Shown: positions 27,601 through 38,774, counted from the stretch's first letter. The stretch is DNA of 64,000 nucleotides from Archivesica marissinica (GCA_014843695.1 CM026386.1:19911926-19975925), one strand, 5' to 3'. The notes: generated by a model from the letters alone, not told the origin. Numbers and translations are program-made.

Positions 27601-30500
27601 TGTCTTCGTTTTTAGTGAGGGAACTCGGCTGTCTTCGTTTTCAGTGCGGGTTCTCGGCTGTCTTCGTTTGCAGTGAGGGAACTCGGCTGTCTTCGTTTGC
27701 AGTGAGGGAACTCGGCTGTCTTCGTTTGCAATGAGGGAACTCAGCTGTTTTCGTTTGCAGTGAGGGAACTCGGCTGTCTTCGTTTGCAGTGAGGGAACTC
27801 GGCTGTCTTCGTTTGCAGTGAGGGGACTCGGCTGTTTTCGTTTGCAGTGAGGGAACTCGGCTGTCTTCGTTTGCAGTGAGGGAACTCGGCTGTCTTCGTT
27901 TGCAGTGAGGGAACTCGGCTGTCTCATTTGCAGTGAGGGAACTCGGCTGTCTTCGTTTGCAGTGAGGGAACTCGGCTGTCTTCGTTTGCAGTGAGGGAAC
28001 TCGGCTGTCTTCGTTTGCAGTGAGGGAAATCGGCTGTCTTCGTTTGCAGTGAGGGAACTCGTTTGTCTTCGTTTCGAGTGGGGGAACTCGACTGTCTTCG
28101 TTTTCAGTGAGGGAACTCGGCTGTCTTCGTTTTCAGTGCGGGTTCTCGGCTGTCATCGTTTGCAGTGAGGGAACTCGGCTGTCTTCGTTTGCAATGAGGG
28201 AACTCGGCTGTTTTCGTTTGCAGTGAGGGAACTCGGCTGTCTTCGTTTGCAGTAAGGGAACTCGGCTGTCTTCGTTTGCAGTGAGGGAACTCGGCTGTCT
28301 TCATTTGCAGTGAGGGAACTCGGCTGTCTTCGTTTGCAGTGAGGGAACTCGGCTGTCTTCGTTTGCAATGAGGGAACTCAGCTGTTTTCGTTTGCAGTGA
28401 GGGAACTGGGCTGTCTTCGTTTTCAGTGCGGGAACTCGGCTGTCCTCGTTTGCAGTGAGGGAACTCTGCTGTCTTCGTTTCGAGTGAGGGAACTCGGTTG
28501 TCTTCGTTTCGAGTGAGGGAACTCGACTGTCACCGTTTGCAGTGAGGGAACTCGGCTGTCTTCGTTTGCAGTGAGGGAACTCGGCTATCTTCGTTTGCAA
28601 TAAGGGAACTTGGCCGTTTGCAGTGAGGGAACTCGGCTGTTTTTGTTTGCAGTGAGGGAACTCGGCTGTTTTCGTTTGCAGTGAGGGAACTCGGCTGTCT
28701 TTGTTTGCAGTGAGGGAACTCGGCTGTCTACGTTTCGAGTGAGGGAACTCGCCTGTCTTCGTTTACAGTGAGGGAACTCGGCTGTCTTCGTTTACAGTGA
28801 GGGAACTCGGCTGTCTTCGTCTGCAGTAAGGGAACTCGGCTCTCTTCGTTTGCAGTGAGGGAACTCGGCTGTCTTCGTTTGCAGTGAGGGAACTCGGCTG
28901 TCTTCGTTTGCAGTGAGGGAACTCGGCTGTCTTCGTTTGCAGTGAGGGAACTCGGCTGTCTTCGTTTGCAGTGAGGGAACTCGGCTGTCTTCGTTTGCAG
29001 TGAGGGAACTAGGCTGTCTTCGTTTGCAGTGAGCCAACTCGGCTGTCTTCGTTTCGAGTGAGGGAACTCGACTGTCTTCGTTTTCAGTGAGGGAACTCGG
29101 CTGTCTTCGTTTTCAGTGCGGGTTCTCGGCTGTCTTCGTTTGCAGTGAGGGAACTCGGCTGTCTTCGTTTGCAATGAGGGAACTCGGCTGTTTTCGTTTG
29201 CAGTGAGGGAACTCGGCTGTCTTCGTTTGCAGTAAGGGAACTCGGCTGTCTTCGTTTGCAGTGAGGGAACTCGGCTGTCTTCATTTGCAGTGAGGGAACT
29301 CGGCTGTCTTCATTTGCAGTGAGGGAACTCGGCTGTCTTCGTTTGCAGTGAGGGAACTCGGCTTTCTTCGTTTGCAATGAGGGAACTCAGCTGTTTTCGT
29401 TTGCAGTGAGGGAACTCGGCTGTCTTCGTTTGCAGTGAGGGAACTCGGCTGTCTTCGTTTGCAGTGAGGGGACTCGGCTGTTTTCGTTTGCAGTGAGGGA
29501 ACTCGGCTGTCTTCGTTTACAATGAGGGAACTTGGCCGTTTGCAGTGAGGGAACTCGGCTGTCTTTGTTTGCAGTGAGGGAACTCGGTTGTTTTCGTTTG
29601 CAGTGAGGGAACTCGGCTGTCTTCGTTTGCAGTGAGGGAACTCGGCTGTCTTCGTTTGCAGTGAGGGAACTCGGCTGTCTACCTTTCGAGTGAGGGAACT
29701 CGCCTGTCTTCGTTTACAGTGAGGGAACTCGGCTGTCTTCGTTTACAGTGAGGGAACTCGGCTGTCTTCGTTTGCAGTGAGGGAACTCGGCTCTCTTTGT
29801 TTGCAGTGAGGGAACTCGACTGTCTCCGTTTGCAGTGAGGGAACTCGGCTGTCTTCGTTTTTAGTGAGGGAACTCGGCTGTCTTCGTTTTCAGTGCGGGT
29901 TCTCGGCTGTCTTCGTTTGCAGTGAGGGAACTCGGCTGTCTTCGTTTGCAGTGAGTGAACTCGGCTGTCTTCGTTTGCAATGAGGGAACTCAGCTGTTTT
30001 CGTTTGCAGTGAGGGAACTCGGCTGTCTTCGTTTGCAGTGAGGGAACTCGGCTGTCTTCGTTTGTAGTGAGGGGACTCGGCTGTCTTCGGTTGCAGTGAG
30101 GGAACTCGGCTGTCTTCGTTTGCAGGAGGGAACTCGGCTGTCTCTTTGCGTGAGGGAACTCGGCTGTCTTTCGTTGCAGTGAGGGAACTCGGCTGTCTTC
30201 TTTGCAGTGAGGGAACTCGGCTGTCCTTCGTTGCAGTGAGGGAAATCGGCTGTCTTCGTTTGCAGTGAGGGAACTCGTTTTGTCTTCGTTTCGAGTGGGG
30301 GAACTCGACTGTCTTCGTTTTCAGTGAGGAACTCGGCTGTCTTTGTTTCGAGTGAGGGAACTCGACTGTCTTAGTTTTAAGTGCGGGTTCTCGGCTGTCT
30401 TCGTTTGCAGTGAGGGAACTCGGCTGTTTTCGTTTGCAGTGAGGGAACTCGGCTGTCTTCGTTTGCAGTAAGGGAACTCGGCTGTCTTCGTTTGCAGTGA
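24690..30500. repeat. 29-bp minisatellite with about 2.25-kb higher-order repeat
   Basis: Unit gcagtgagggaactcggctg plus tcttcgttt, about 200 copies. Rare variants recur at a constant distance: ggctgtctcatttgcag at 25668 and 27920, ggctgtcatcgtttgc at 25895 and 28148, and gtctacgtttcgagtg at 26475/28729 and 27428/29682. All give a period near 2,253 bp. Because 29 is not a multiple of 3 and the unit has no minus-strand stop, long minus-strand open frames arise by chance. Confidence 0.95.
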
Positions 30501-31500
30501 NNNNNNNNNNNNNNNNNNNNNNNNNNNNNNNNNNNNNNNNNNNNNNNNNNNNNNNNNNNNNNNNNNNNNNNNNNNNNNNNNNNNNNNNNNNNNNNNNNNN
30601 NNNNNNNNNNNNNNNNNNNNNNNNNNNNNNNNNNNNNNNNNNNNNNNNNNNNNNNNNNNNNNNNNNNNNNNNNNNNNNNNNNNNNNNNNNNNNNNNNNNN
30701 NNNNNNNNNNNNNNNNNNNNNNNNNNNNNNNNNNNNNNNNNNNNNNNNNNNNNNNNNNNNNNNNNNNNNNNNNNNNNNNNNNNNNNNNNNNNNNNNNNNN
30801 NNNNNNNNNNNNNNNNNNNNNNNNNNNNNNNNNNNNNNNNNNNNNNNNNNNNNNNNNNNNNNNNNNNNNNNNNNNNNNNNNNNNNNNNNNNNNNNNNNNN
30901 NNNNNNNNNNNNNNNNNNNNNNNNNNNNNNNNNNNNNNNNNNNNNNNNNNNNNNNNNNNNNNNNNNNNNNNNNNNNNNNNNNNNNNNNNNNNNNNNNNNN
31001 NNNNNNNNNNNNNNNNNNNNNNNNNNNNNNNNNNNNNNNNNNNNNNNNNNNNNNNNNNNNNNNNNNNNNNNNNNNNNNNNNNNNNNNNNNNNNNNNNNNN
31101 NNNNNNNNNNNNNNNNNNNNNNNNNNNNNNNNNNNNNNNNNNNNNNNNNNNNNNNNNNNNNNNNNNNNNNNNNNNNNNNNNNNNNNNNNNNNNNNNNNNN
31201 NNNNNNNNNNNNNNNNNNNNNNNNNNNNNNNNNNNNNNNNNNNNNNNNNNNNNNNNNNNNNNNNNNNNNNNNNNNNNNNNNNNNNNNNNNNNNNNNNNNN
31301 NNNNNNNNNNNNNNNNNNNNNNNNNNNNNNNNNNNNNNNNNNNNNNNNNNNNNNNNNNNNNNNNNNNNNNNNNNNNNNNNNNNNNNNNNNNNNNNNNNNN
31401 NNNNNNNNNNNNNNNNNNNNNNNNNNNNNNNNNNNNNNNNNNNNNNNNNNNNNNNNNNNNNNNNNNNNNNNNNNNNNNNNNNNNNNNNNNNNNNNNNNNN
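30501..31500. other. Assembly gap, exactly 1,000 N
   Basis: A run of exactly 1,000 N between two different tandem arrays. The round number suggests a fixed-size placeholder, so the true distance is unknown. OAF exons after exon 3 may lie here. Confidence 0.97.
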
Positions 31501-32292
31501 CACTCACAACAAGTTTTACATCAGTATCCTGCTCATGCTCTAAACAAAGACATCTTGAACTGAACCCTCTAAGTTCTAACTGCTAAATGTAACTCTCTTC
31601 ACTCACAACAAGTTTTACATCAGTATCCTGCTCATGCTCTAAACAAAGACATCTTGAACTGAACCCTCTAAGTTCTAACTGCTAAATGTAATGCTCTTCA
31701 CTCACAACAAGTTTTACATCAGTATCCTGCTCATGCTCTAAACAAAGACATCTTGAACTGAACCCTCTAAGTTCTAACTGCTAAATGTAACTCTCTTCAC
31801 TCACAACAAGTTTTACATCAGTATCCTGCTCATGCTCTAAACAAAGACATCTTGAACTGAACCCTCTAAGTTCTAACTGCTAAATGTAACTCTCTTCACT
31901 CACAACAAGTTTTACATCAGTATCCTGCTCATGCTCTAAACAAAGACATCTTGAACTGAACCCTCTAAGTTCTAACTGCTAAATGTAATGCTCTTCACTC
32001 ACAACAAGTTTTACATCAGTATCCTGCTCATGCTCTAAACAAAGACATCTTGAACTGAACCCTCTAAGTTCTAACTGCTAAATGTAACTCTCTTCACTCA
32101 CAACAAGTTTTACATCAGTATCCTGCTCATGCTCTAAACAAAGACATCTTGAACTGAACCCTCTAAGTTCTAACTGCTAACTGTAATGCTCTTCACTCAC
32201 AACAAGTTTTACATCAGTATCCTGCTCATGCTCTAAACAAAGACATCTTGAACTGAACCCTCTAAGTTCTAATTGCTAAATGTAATGCTCTT
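31501..32292 (-). repeat. 99-bp tandem repeat, eight copies, derived from the OAF exon 3 donor region
   Basis: Eight units of exactly 99 bp start at 31501 and every 99 bp to 32194; a ninth phase position (32293) coincides with the true exon 3 donor. On the minus strand each unit holds aggatactgatgtaaaactt followed by gttgtgagtgaagag. The exon end reads aggatactgatgtgaagctt, gttgcacaag, gtgagtgaagag. Units keep a GTGAGT donor-like site but lack gcacaag. Copies differ at only a few sites. Confidence 0.94.
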
Positions 32293-32299
32293 CACTCAC

Positions 32300-32477
32300 C
32301 TTGTGCAACAAGCTTCACATCAGTATCCTGAGTGAATGTGGAATCGACCGCGTCGTGACAGATGTTGTACAGGTGGTGACTAAGCAGCGCTGCATGGTCT
32401 ACGTTCACGAGCAGGTTCAGGGTATGTTTCTCTAAACCCCGGTCTTCTTCAGGTGTTCTTATTGCTGTTGGATTTTT
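32300..32477 (-). CDS. OAF: OAF exon 3
   Basis: The 178-nt exon has minus-strand acceptor catttcttcag and donor gtgagt. It encodes KNPTAIRTPEEDRGLEKHTL, NLLVNVDHAALLSHHLYNIC and HDAVDSTFTQDTDVKLVAQ, plus one base of a Gly codon. Its 3' end and donor resemble part of the adjoining 99-bp tandem repeat. Confidence 0.9.
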
Positions 32478-35400
32478 CTGAAGAAATGTAGAATAGAAAG
32501 GTACCAATAACTCGTAAATTTCTGTTAAAACTGTCATGAAATTCAACCTGTCAATCAAAATTTGAAATAAATCTTTTTTACACCAAGAACCCAAAAGATC
32601 AAAGGTCTTATGTAATGTAATAAAAGCTGCGCAGTTTAAATGTAGCACTAGTAAAAACATGTATTTATTCACAAGAGCTTGCAATTTTATCCCTAACTCT
32701 CTAACCCTGTGAATACATTTGAAAATGATTCTGAAAATGAAAGTTGATGACACAACTTGTCAAGTAATGTATCATTGCAAATGTAACCCTTACCTCAGTT
32801 GTAGTTTATGGGCATACAGCATTGAAGTGGTACAATTGTAAGATACATTAAAATATATTATAATAAATATACTATCAAAACTCTATTTGAGAAAAATGGA
32901 CCGCGGCAGAATTGGCTAAAATAAGCACAGATTTGGCTTTAAAAAAAATAAGAGCCAGAGCAGGCTCTGTGAATAGTTAATACAAAAGTCCTAACTGAAG
33001 GAATAAATAGAAATATTAATCACTCTCGTTGGCGTGGATGAAAGCGTAAATGCGGTGATTCGTGTGGGAGGAAACCGTAGTACCCGGAAAAAACCCCACC
33101 TGTCTGTCTGATATAACGACCACCGTACCATCTCACATACTTCCAGGTCCGAGGATCCCGGGTTGCATTGGTGAGAAGTGAGCGCGCTAACCACTGCACT
33201 AATCGGATAGCCTAATCATATCCAACAAGCCAACAATATAAATACGATTACTCTACAGCATAAATCCGAGTTACAATATATTCTGATGAGCTAAATCATA
33301 CATGTACATGAATCATACCTGAATCTACAGTCAAACCTGTCTTTATCAGCCAATCAATGGAATCACAGAAAGTGGCTGCTTAGAACAGTTGGCTGCTTAA
33401 TAGAGGCCAAATGTACATGTACATTAAAGTAACATATCTGGAATCTAAAAACTGGCTGCTAAAGAGATGTGACCACTAACACAGGTTTGACCACAGGCAC
33501 CAGACACAAAAACATTACTTACTATATGACGATAGGCCAAAATAAAAATGTGTGTATGGTGCCTGTGGGTTTGACTGTAGTCAACATTTTTCATTTAGTA
33601 GTGCCATAGATACAGTTTGAATACATGTATCGCAGCTACATGTGTAGTATTAGTCACCCTATAAAAATGATCGTCACCAGAATGTTGCTTGAATAGAGGC
33701 AGCATGCAAAAGGCGACAGCTTTCACACTGTCAAATATTTTTTAAAAACTATCCGGTTTCATTTTATGGTGATGTTAATGTAAAGTTATTTAAAAATTGC
33801 TCCATGAAGTATGGCAGATAATCCTTATAAACTACAGACAAACGGATGGATTTAGCAATATTTATATATCATTGCAATTCACAACAGGTGCATACTGCAT
33901 TGCTCATTCTAGAGGGTGATTAGGGCAAAAATAGTCGACCTAGGGATGCTTACTTTACCCTCTGGGGACATTACTTCTCTCTAAACAAACAATTAGCAAA
34001 AAATATAAATTAATTTTTACAATTTTCATACACAATTGTGTTCAGTAACATACACTGACCAACGCGAATTGCGCTGCTTTAGAAATGTTCAAAACAAATT
34101 GAAAAATTCTACAAAATCTGTTTTTGACATACATTTTTGCCGAATAAACCTACACGTTAGTGGAAACATATTTTATTGATAATGTTATTCACAGTTAAAA
34201 CTCTCAGCGTCGAAGATATTTTTTTGTTGCCGACAGAACCCGTGTCCTAGTATGGAAATGTGACCTGCTATGGCCAATGTATGTGGCAATTGTTTGCAAA
34301 GTATACATGCACGCAGCTTAAAGTTGTGTTTTATTTGAAGAACAATATAAAGACTCGGGATAGGAGTTATATTTGGACAGATTTGTACAAAATTGTTTCA
34401 GATAGGGCCATTTTACTGATCGATGCGAAATCTGACATTCCACAGAGTAGAATCCCTGTACTTAAATATATATACTAGTACCCCCAAACGTGCTGAATCC
34501 CTGTGACACTGACCAATTATAAAGGTCACTCCTTCCATTCAAATGTTGTATTTAATTGTCATAATGTCTATTTTAACACAATTTTGTTACAAAACCAACA
34601 ACACAATTTAAGGACGCAATCGTGCGCTTTCTCTCTTCTCCCAAATATTCTCACCTAGAATGAACCTTGCATATAGAACAATGTTTCTGTACTTACCTGT
34701 CTGAGTTTGGACATGGCATCAGAAGATATAAACTCATTCTTGCCGAATCTTGTAACGAAGCAAAGAACCTGAGGTTTACTTTGAACAATTCCTCTTTCTT
34801 CCTCCCAGGGTACAATCACCCGAAATATTTGAATGTTCTGTAAGTAAAATACACCACAATGACCATCAAATGTGCACACAATATTACAGGTAAATTATAC
34901 ATTTACTAATGAATCTGCTTTAAGTTTGTGTAATTGTACGGTGTTCAGGAGATTGGACGGTGGATTTTCTCCGGCTTAGTTTATACAAATTTATTTTAGC
35001 TCGACTGCGAAACAAATTCTTACAACTTCCTTTCGTACTTGAAGTGAGCGTGCTACCACTGCATTATCAAGACTTCAGTTCACACTTGTTAATGCAGAAT
35101 ATGTGATTATATTTTAGAATAACTATATAAGGGTTCCCTGTCTGAAATTTTGATTGTGCCAATTCTGTCGCCAATTGAAAAAACTTAAGAGTCAACTAAG
35201 AGCGATATAGTTCAAAGATAAATACAGGGATCATTCTAGAGGGCGATGTGGGCGAAATTGTCGCCCTAGGGACCCTGATTTCGCCCTCTGGGGGCCCCAC
35301 TTCTCCCTATTAAAAAAAAAAAAATAATACTTTTTTGGTTTTTACGATTTTCAAACAAAATTTTGGTACACATTATAAAGCACTCCTTCTATTCAAATGT

Positions 35401-38400
35401 TGTATTTAATGGCTGTACTGTACATTTTAACCCTATTTTGCAGAAGTATATTAAAGAACACCATTTAAGGAAGCGATCACATGCTTTGTCACTTCTCCCA
35501 AAAATTCTGACCCAGAATGAACCCTGCCAATTGAAAAAACTTAGAGTCAACTATGAGCGATATAGTTCACAGATAAATATGTGAAGCCATGAAAACATGT
35601 GCCAAAAAAAAAATTAGAAAAAAAAGGGAAAAAGACAGCATTGTGCCAAATATATTTGCCAAAACACAAAATTGAGCACCAGTATTTGCCAGGAACCCTG
35701 TCCGGTTATAGCTCATGTGATGTTTTCCAAGCATTTGTACCGATCTGTCTCTTATTGACAGTTATATTGAGATATACATCCAGAAGCATGCATACTGCAA
35801 ATACTGTTACATGTAGATGGTGTACGTGACATTTGACGTATACATGATCCAGGTTAGAATTAGTCGTTCTGGTCGCTATATATAGATTTTCAGAAAAACG
35901 ATGAATTGATATTTATAAATGTAAGACGCATAAACTTTGCAGGATGTACAGGTCAGAGATATATATCACGCTATTGTTTATATATATTCGTGGTGAACAA
36001 TGGACATAATGTATTCGGCATGGTATACGATAAATTTGGATCGTTATGTTTTGAACGTCAACTGGAAGCCGAAAATTAACACTAATAACAATCAATGGTC
36101 TAGGTATCGCTTGGATTACTTTCGTGACGAATCAACACGGCGATTTATTTTCATATGATCGGAGGTAAATTGCTCACGGACAGGCAAAAAATCAATGTCT
36201 TGTCCGTTTTATACTGTAACGTGACCGAACGAAAAACATGCGCGGTACACGTGGGTTGCGGTTTCCGTCTGGCATGTACTGTAAGTTGGGTTAAGCCTGC
36301 CCAGGAAATAGTGTCTTGGTCCCCGCAAGGGGTTTGACATTAATGGAACATATCCTTGAATACCGAGTTCCGACGCATCTAAGCGAAGAATCAACAATGA
36401 CATAACATAAAACGAATGAACTCATGTAAATTGTGTATTATCTGTATAAATAGATCCTTTTCTACGTATTCAACGCGAGAAATTATGCTTATTTAGTGTC
36501 AAAATATCACATGTATCGACTCATGCCGCTATTGGGAATTCCACTGAGTCGAGAAATACCTAAAGCGACGCATTTCATTGGTTGACTAATTACGTTCTAA
36601 ATTTAGTTCATTCACTCCCCTGTATCGACTCTGTGCATTTAATATACAGGTATATTACGTCATCTCAAACTAGCCTGGAAATTAATTATGCGTCACTAAA
36701 TTACATAAAAACTGACATGCCTTTAATTAATTGTGCTAATAAACAGGAATATTTACCCTGTTTTATCATATGTAAACTATAACTATGAACAATAGAAAAT
36801 AATAACATTTAACTAGAAATTATGCCTTGCTGTTGTCCTAGCACTCCCAGTAGTCCATACATGCATAAAAACAGTGGCCATAGAAGTTGGTGAATACTGT
36901 TTATTCTTGTGTTTGGGAGCCTGCACAGATATTGGTTGGGCTCTCTATTTTACTATCACAGAGGGATCATAGCAATAAGGTATATAACGCATACACTTTT
37001 CCTAACAGTGAATCAAGTGCCACGTGACCTACCGATACGCAGAGCTTTGCCGAGCAGACGGACCAAGAATTGTTATGTTTGCAGTAGCATGTTGCAAAAT
37101 ATAGGCTATTTAATGTAATGCACAATGTTGCATTTGGATTTTGTTGTTAAAACAGACTGCTTGCAATAACATTGCTATAAAAATTACCTTGTAATTTCTC
37201 ACTTTCCACATTTTAGTCTAGGAAATCTCATATCATGTTTACAAACATTGCAGATGAAAATAACGTCACCGACTCACCGGATATTGTAAATATTGAAAAC
37301 GAGGTCAAAACATAATTCGCGTCGTTTCATGTGAGCGTCGTTAGGAGTCGGGCGATACATAGTGTGTGTGTTTTACATTTATTTATCGTCGCTACCGGTT
37401 ACCCATCTGAGCGACGCCTCCTGAAGATATTAGTCATTTTAGATTTTGGAGGATAGTGCAGTGTAACAGACAGAGACCCATTCCAGAGTCTCCTCTGGTT
37501 CTTTTACGTGCACGGTGTAAAGCACCGACACGAGACCTCGGTTTAACGTCCCATCTGAAAGACTGTTAATTTTATTAGGGTCAGACGGGGGATCGAACCT
37601 GCGATCCCTGGATTACCAGTCCAGCGTGTTACCACTGGACTACAGATCCGTCTGTGCGATACATAGAATCGCTGTAGTTAAATTTAAACACTCAACACTG
37701 GTACTCTGAGCTACATCAATGAATACAGGTAATTTCGGCCCTCGGTAAATTCGGCCCAGTGTTTTTTCTGTAGTAAGGTCATGGGGGAGGGGAGGAGGTT
37801 GCGAGTGGTGGGGGAGAATGGTGGGGAGGACTAACTGTTTGGTAAGGACTAACTGTAAATTGCTATAGATCTGTTGTATTATCTATGTGTTCACTCTATG
37901 ACTTGAAATTGCTGTTTATTAATACTGAGATCATTGTAGGCCTATATAATTGTGTACATTTGTGTAAAAATAAAAATAGATGTAACGTAATGCAGACTCG
38001 TTTGGTTTTATTCTATTTCAACAGTAGACATGTAGTATGCATGCAAAGAATTACCGTATGCAAACACACACTCATCATCCTATTTGTTAAATCAAATAAC
38101 AATTAAACTAAGAGAAGGCGAGGCTTGGATTCTTGGTCTTGTAGATATTAATTATTTGACTGGAATTTAGTAGACACTGTGGCGACACACGATATACTTG
38201 ATTTCAACCAAAATGTTACACACCCTCCGAATTCACTGTGGCCGAAATCACTAGGCCGAAAACACCGAGGGCCGAAATCACCGGATACCACATCAATGCC
38301 CGTCTGCAAACAGGCCTTGGCACTCTTTCATTCTAAGCAATTATCCGACATCACTACTTACGGCCTTGAAATCAATAAACTGTGTGACGTGGGTCGCGTC

Positions 38401-38589
38401 TTGTGACAGATACTCCAACAGAATAGTGTCAGCAGTTGTGTTAGCTTCTATCTTCTCCCGTTCTACATCCCCACCCCTATTTTTCACATTGACGACCAAC
38501 TGACACAATGTCAGTTCCAGAAACGATAAAATAATCACAGCACATGCTAATGAGATAGGTAATTTATCAGCCATTTCTTTATAAAGCAT
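32300..38589 (-). CDS. OAF: OAF (out at first protein homolog), 5' three exons; 3' end missing
   Basis: OAF is a secreted protein of uncertain biochemical role, named from Drosophila out at first. Three exons on the minus strand join in phase: 38589-38362, 34837-34697 and 32477-32300. Exon 1 begins with a hydrophobic signal peptide (LPISLACAVIILSFLELTLC) and continues LVVNVKNRGGDVEREKIEAN. Exon 2 has the conserved VLCFVTRFGKNEF and SSDAMSKLRQ, matching human ALCFVTRLQHNEI and SEAMAKLRQ. Exon 3 has KNPTAIRTPEEDRGLEKHTL and ALLSHHLYNICHDAVDSTFT, matching human KNPRAV...RGLEH and ALLSPHLHNVCAEAVDA. Human OAF has 273 residues. About 180 are encoded here, and the Cys-rich C-terminus is absent, probably in the gap at 30501-31500 or beyond. 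Every junction is GT-AG. Confidence 0.9.
33013..33213 (-). mobile_element. SINE-C
   Basis: Body and tRNA-like head on the minus strand (ggctatccgattagtgcagt). It lies in OAF intron 2. Confidence 0.85.
33328..33579. mobile_element. MITE-4 interrupted by MITE-5
   Basis: Starts cagtcaaacctgtctttatc after TA. It reaches aggtttgac at 33491 and ends in gtttgactg after a 76-bp insertion. It lies in OAF intron 2. Confidence 0.83.
33492..33567. mobile_element. MITE-5, 76 bp, 8-bp target duplication
   Basis: The termini cacaggcacca and tggtgcctgtg are perfect inverses. ggtttgac flanks both sides (33484-33491, 33568-33575). An 8-bp duplication suggests hAT mobilisation. Confidence 0.87.
33898..34670 (+). 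mobile_element. MITE-2, degenerate, with extra internal sequence
   Basis: Left end ctcattctagagggtgatta, right end cacctagaatgaaccttgc. The interior is interrupted by about 430 bp of unrelated sequence (about 34060-34490). The right end lies about 25 bp from OAF exon 2. Confidence 0.7.
34697..34837 (-). CDS. OAF: OAF exon 2
   Basis: The 141-nt, phase-0 exon has minus-strand acceptor tttacttacag and donor gtaagt. It encodes NIQIFRVIVPWEEERGIVQS, KPQVLCFVTRFGKNEFISSD and AMSKLRQ. The VLCFVTR and MSKLRQ motifs are diagnostic of OAF. Confidence 0.9.
34976..35075 (-). mobile_element. SINE-D, internally deleted
   Basis: Both ends are present (agctcgactgcgaaacaaat; gaagtgagcgtgctaccact) but the body between them is deleted. 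Confidence 0.72.
35225..35526 (+). mobile_element. MITE-2, 302 bp
   Basis: Starts cagggatcattctagagggc, ends ccagaatgaaccctg, with the ggcgaaattgtcgcc palindrome. It interrupts a MITE-1 fragment and is bordered by a 53-54-bp direct repeat of it (35171-35224, 35527-35579). It lies in OAF intron 1. Confidence 0.86.
35700..37350. other. OAF intron 1 interior, mostly unrecognised
   Basis: Only a SINE-E tail (36288-36355) was recognised. The short open frames have no recognisable family match. Confidence 0.5.
36288..36355 (+). repeat. SINE-E tail
   Basis: ttaagcctgcccaggaaata then gtccccgcaaggggtttgac and attaatggaacata, in OAF intron 1. Confidence 0.75.
37363..37655 (-). mobile_element. SINE-A, full length
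   Basis: The 293-bp copy has a complete head and tail and lies between 11-bp duplications gcgatacatag (37352-37362 and 37656-37666). It lies in OAF intron 1. Confidence 0.92.
37728..38282. mobile_element. MITE-8, 555 bp
   Basis: The left end ggtaatttcggccctcggta and the inverse of the right end (ggtgatttcggccctcggtg) form long inverted repeats built from attcggcc units. It lies in OAF intron 1, ending 80 bp from exon 1. A related half-end (ccccgaaatcaccggtta) is at 39755. Confidence 0.78.
38362..38589 (-). CDS. OAF: OAF exon 1 (signal peptide and N-terminus)
   Basis: It encodes 76 residues, then donor gtaagt on the minus strand. Two Met codons are possible, at 38589 (MLYKEMADK) and 38574 (MADKLPIS). 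Both keep the signal peptide; the second gives the more usual short n-region. The mature part reads QLVVNVKNRGGDVEREK. A MITE-8 ends about 80 bp into the downstream intron. Confidence 0.87.
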
Positions 38590-38774
38590 AACTTTTCAGA
38601 AAGAAAAAATTGTTTATGAAACTTTTCTGCCTGGCGATTCCATTTTGTTCTGTTCTGTTCATAACCTCTTCCGGTCTATATATTTACGAACGAAAGGTCT
38701 TTTCGCTGTATTGTTGTGGTGGTCATAACTGTGGGAATAAGTACACTACTATTTAACACAGTTGTACCGACGTT

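Noticed and set aside
24690..30500. CRISPR-like array (regular 29-bp repeats)
   Set aside because: Units are contiguous with no unique spacers, in a eukaryotic genome; it is a minisatellite.
24614..31503. Many long minus-strand open frames of Lys/Arg/Pro/Ser-rich repeats
   Set aside because: They are frame readings of the 29-bp monomer, which is not a multiple of 3 and lacks stops on that strand. They have no start context, no splice structure and no family match, and some run through the N gap.
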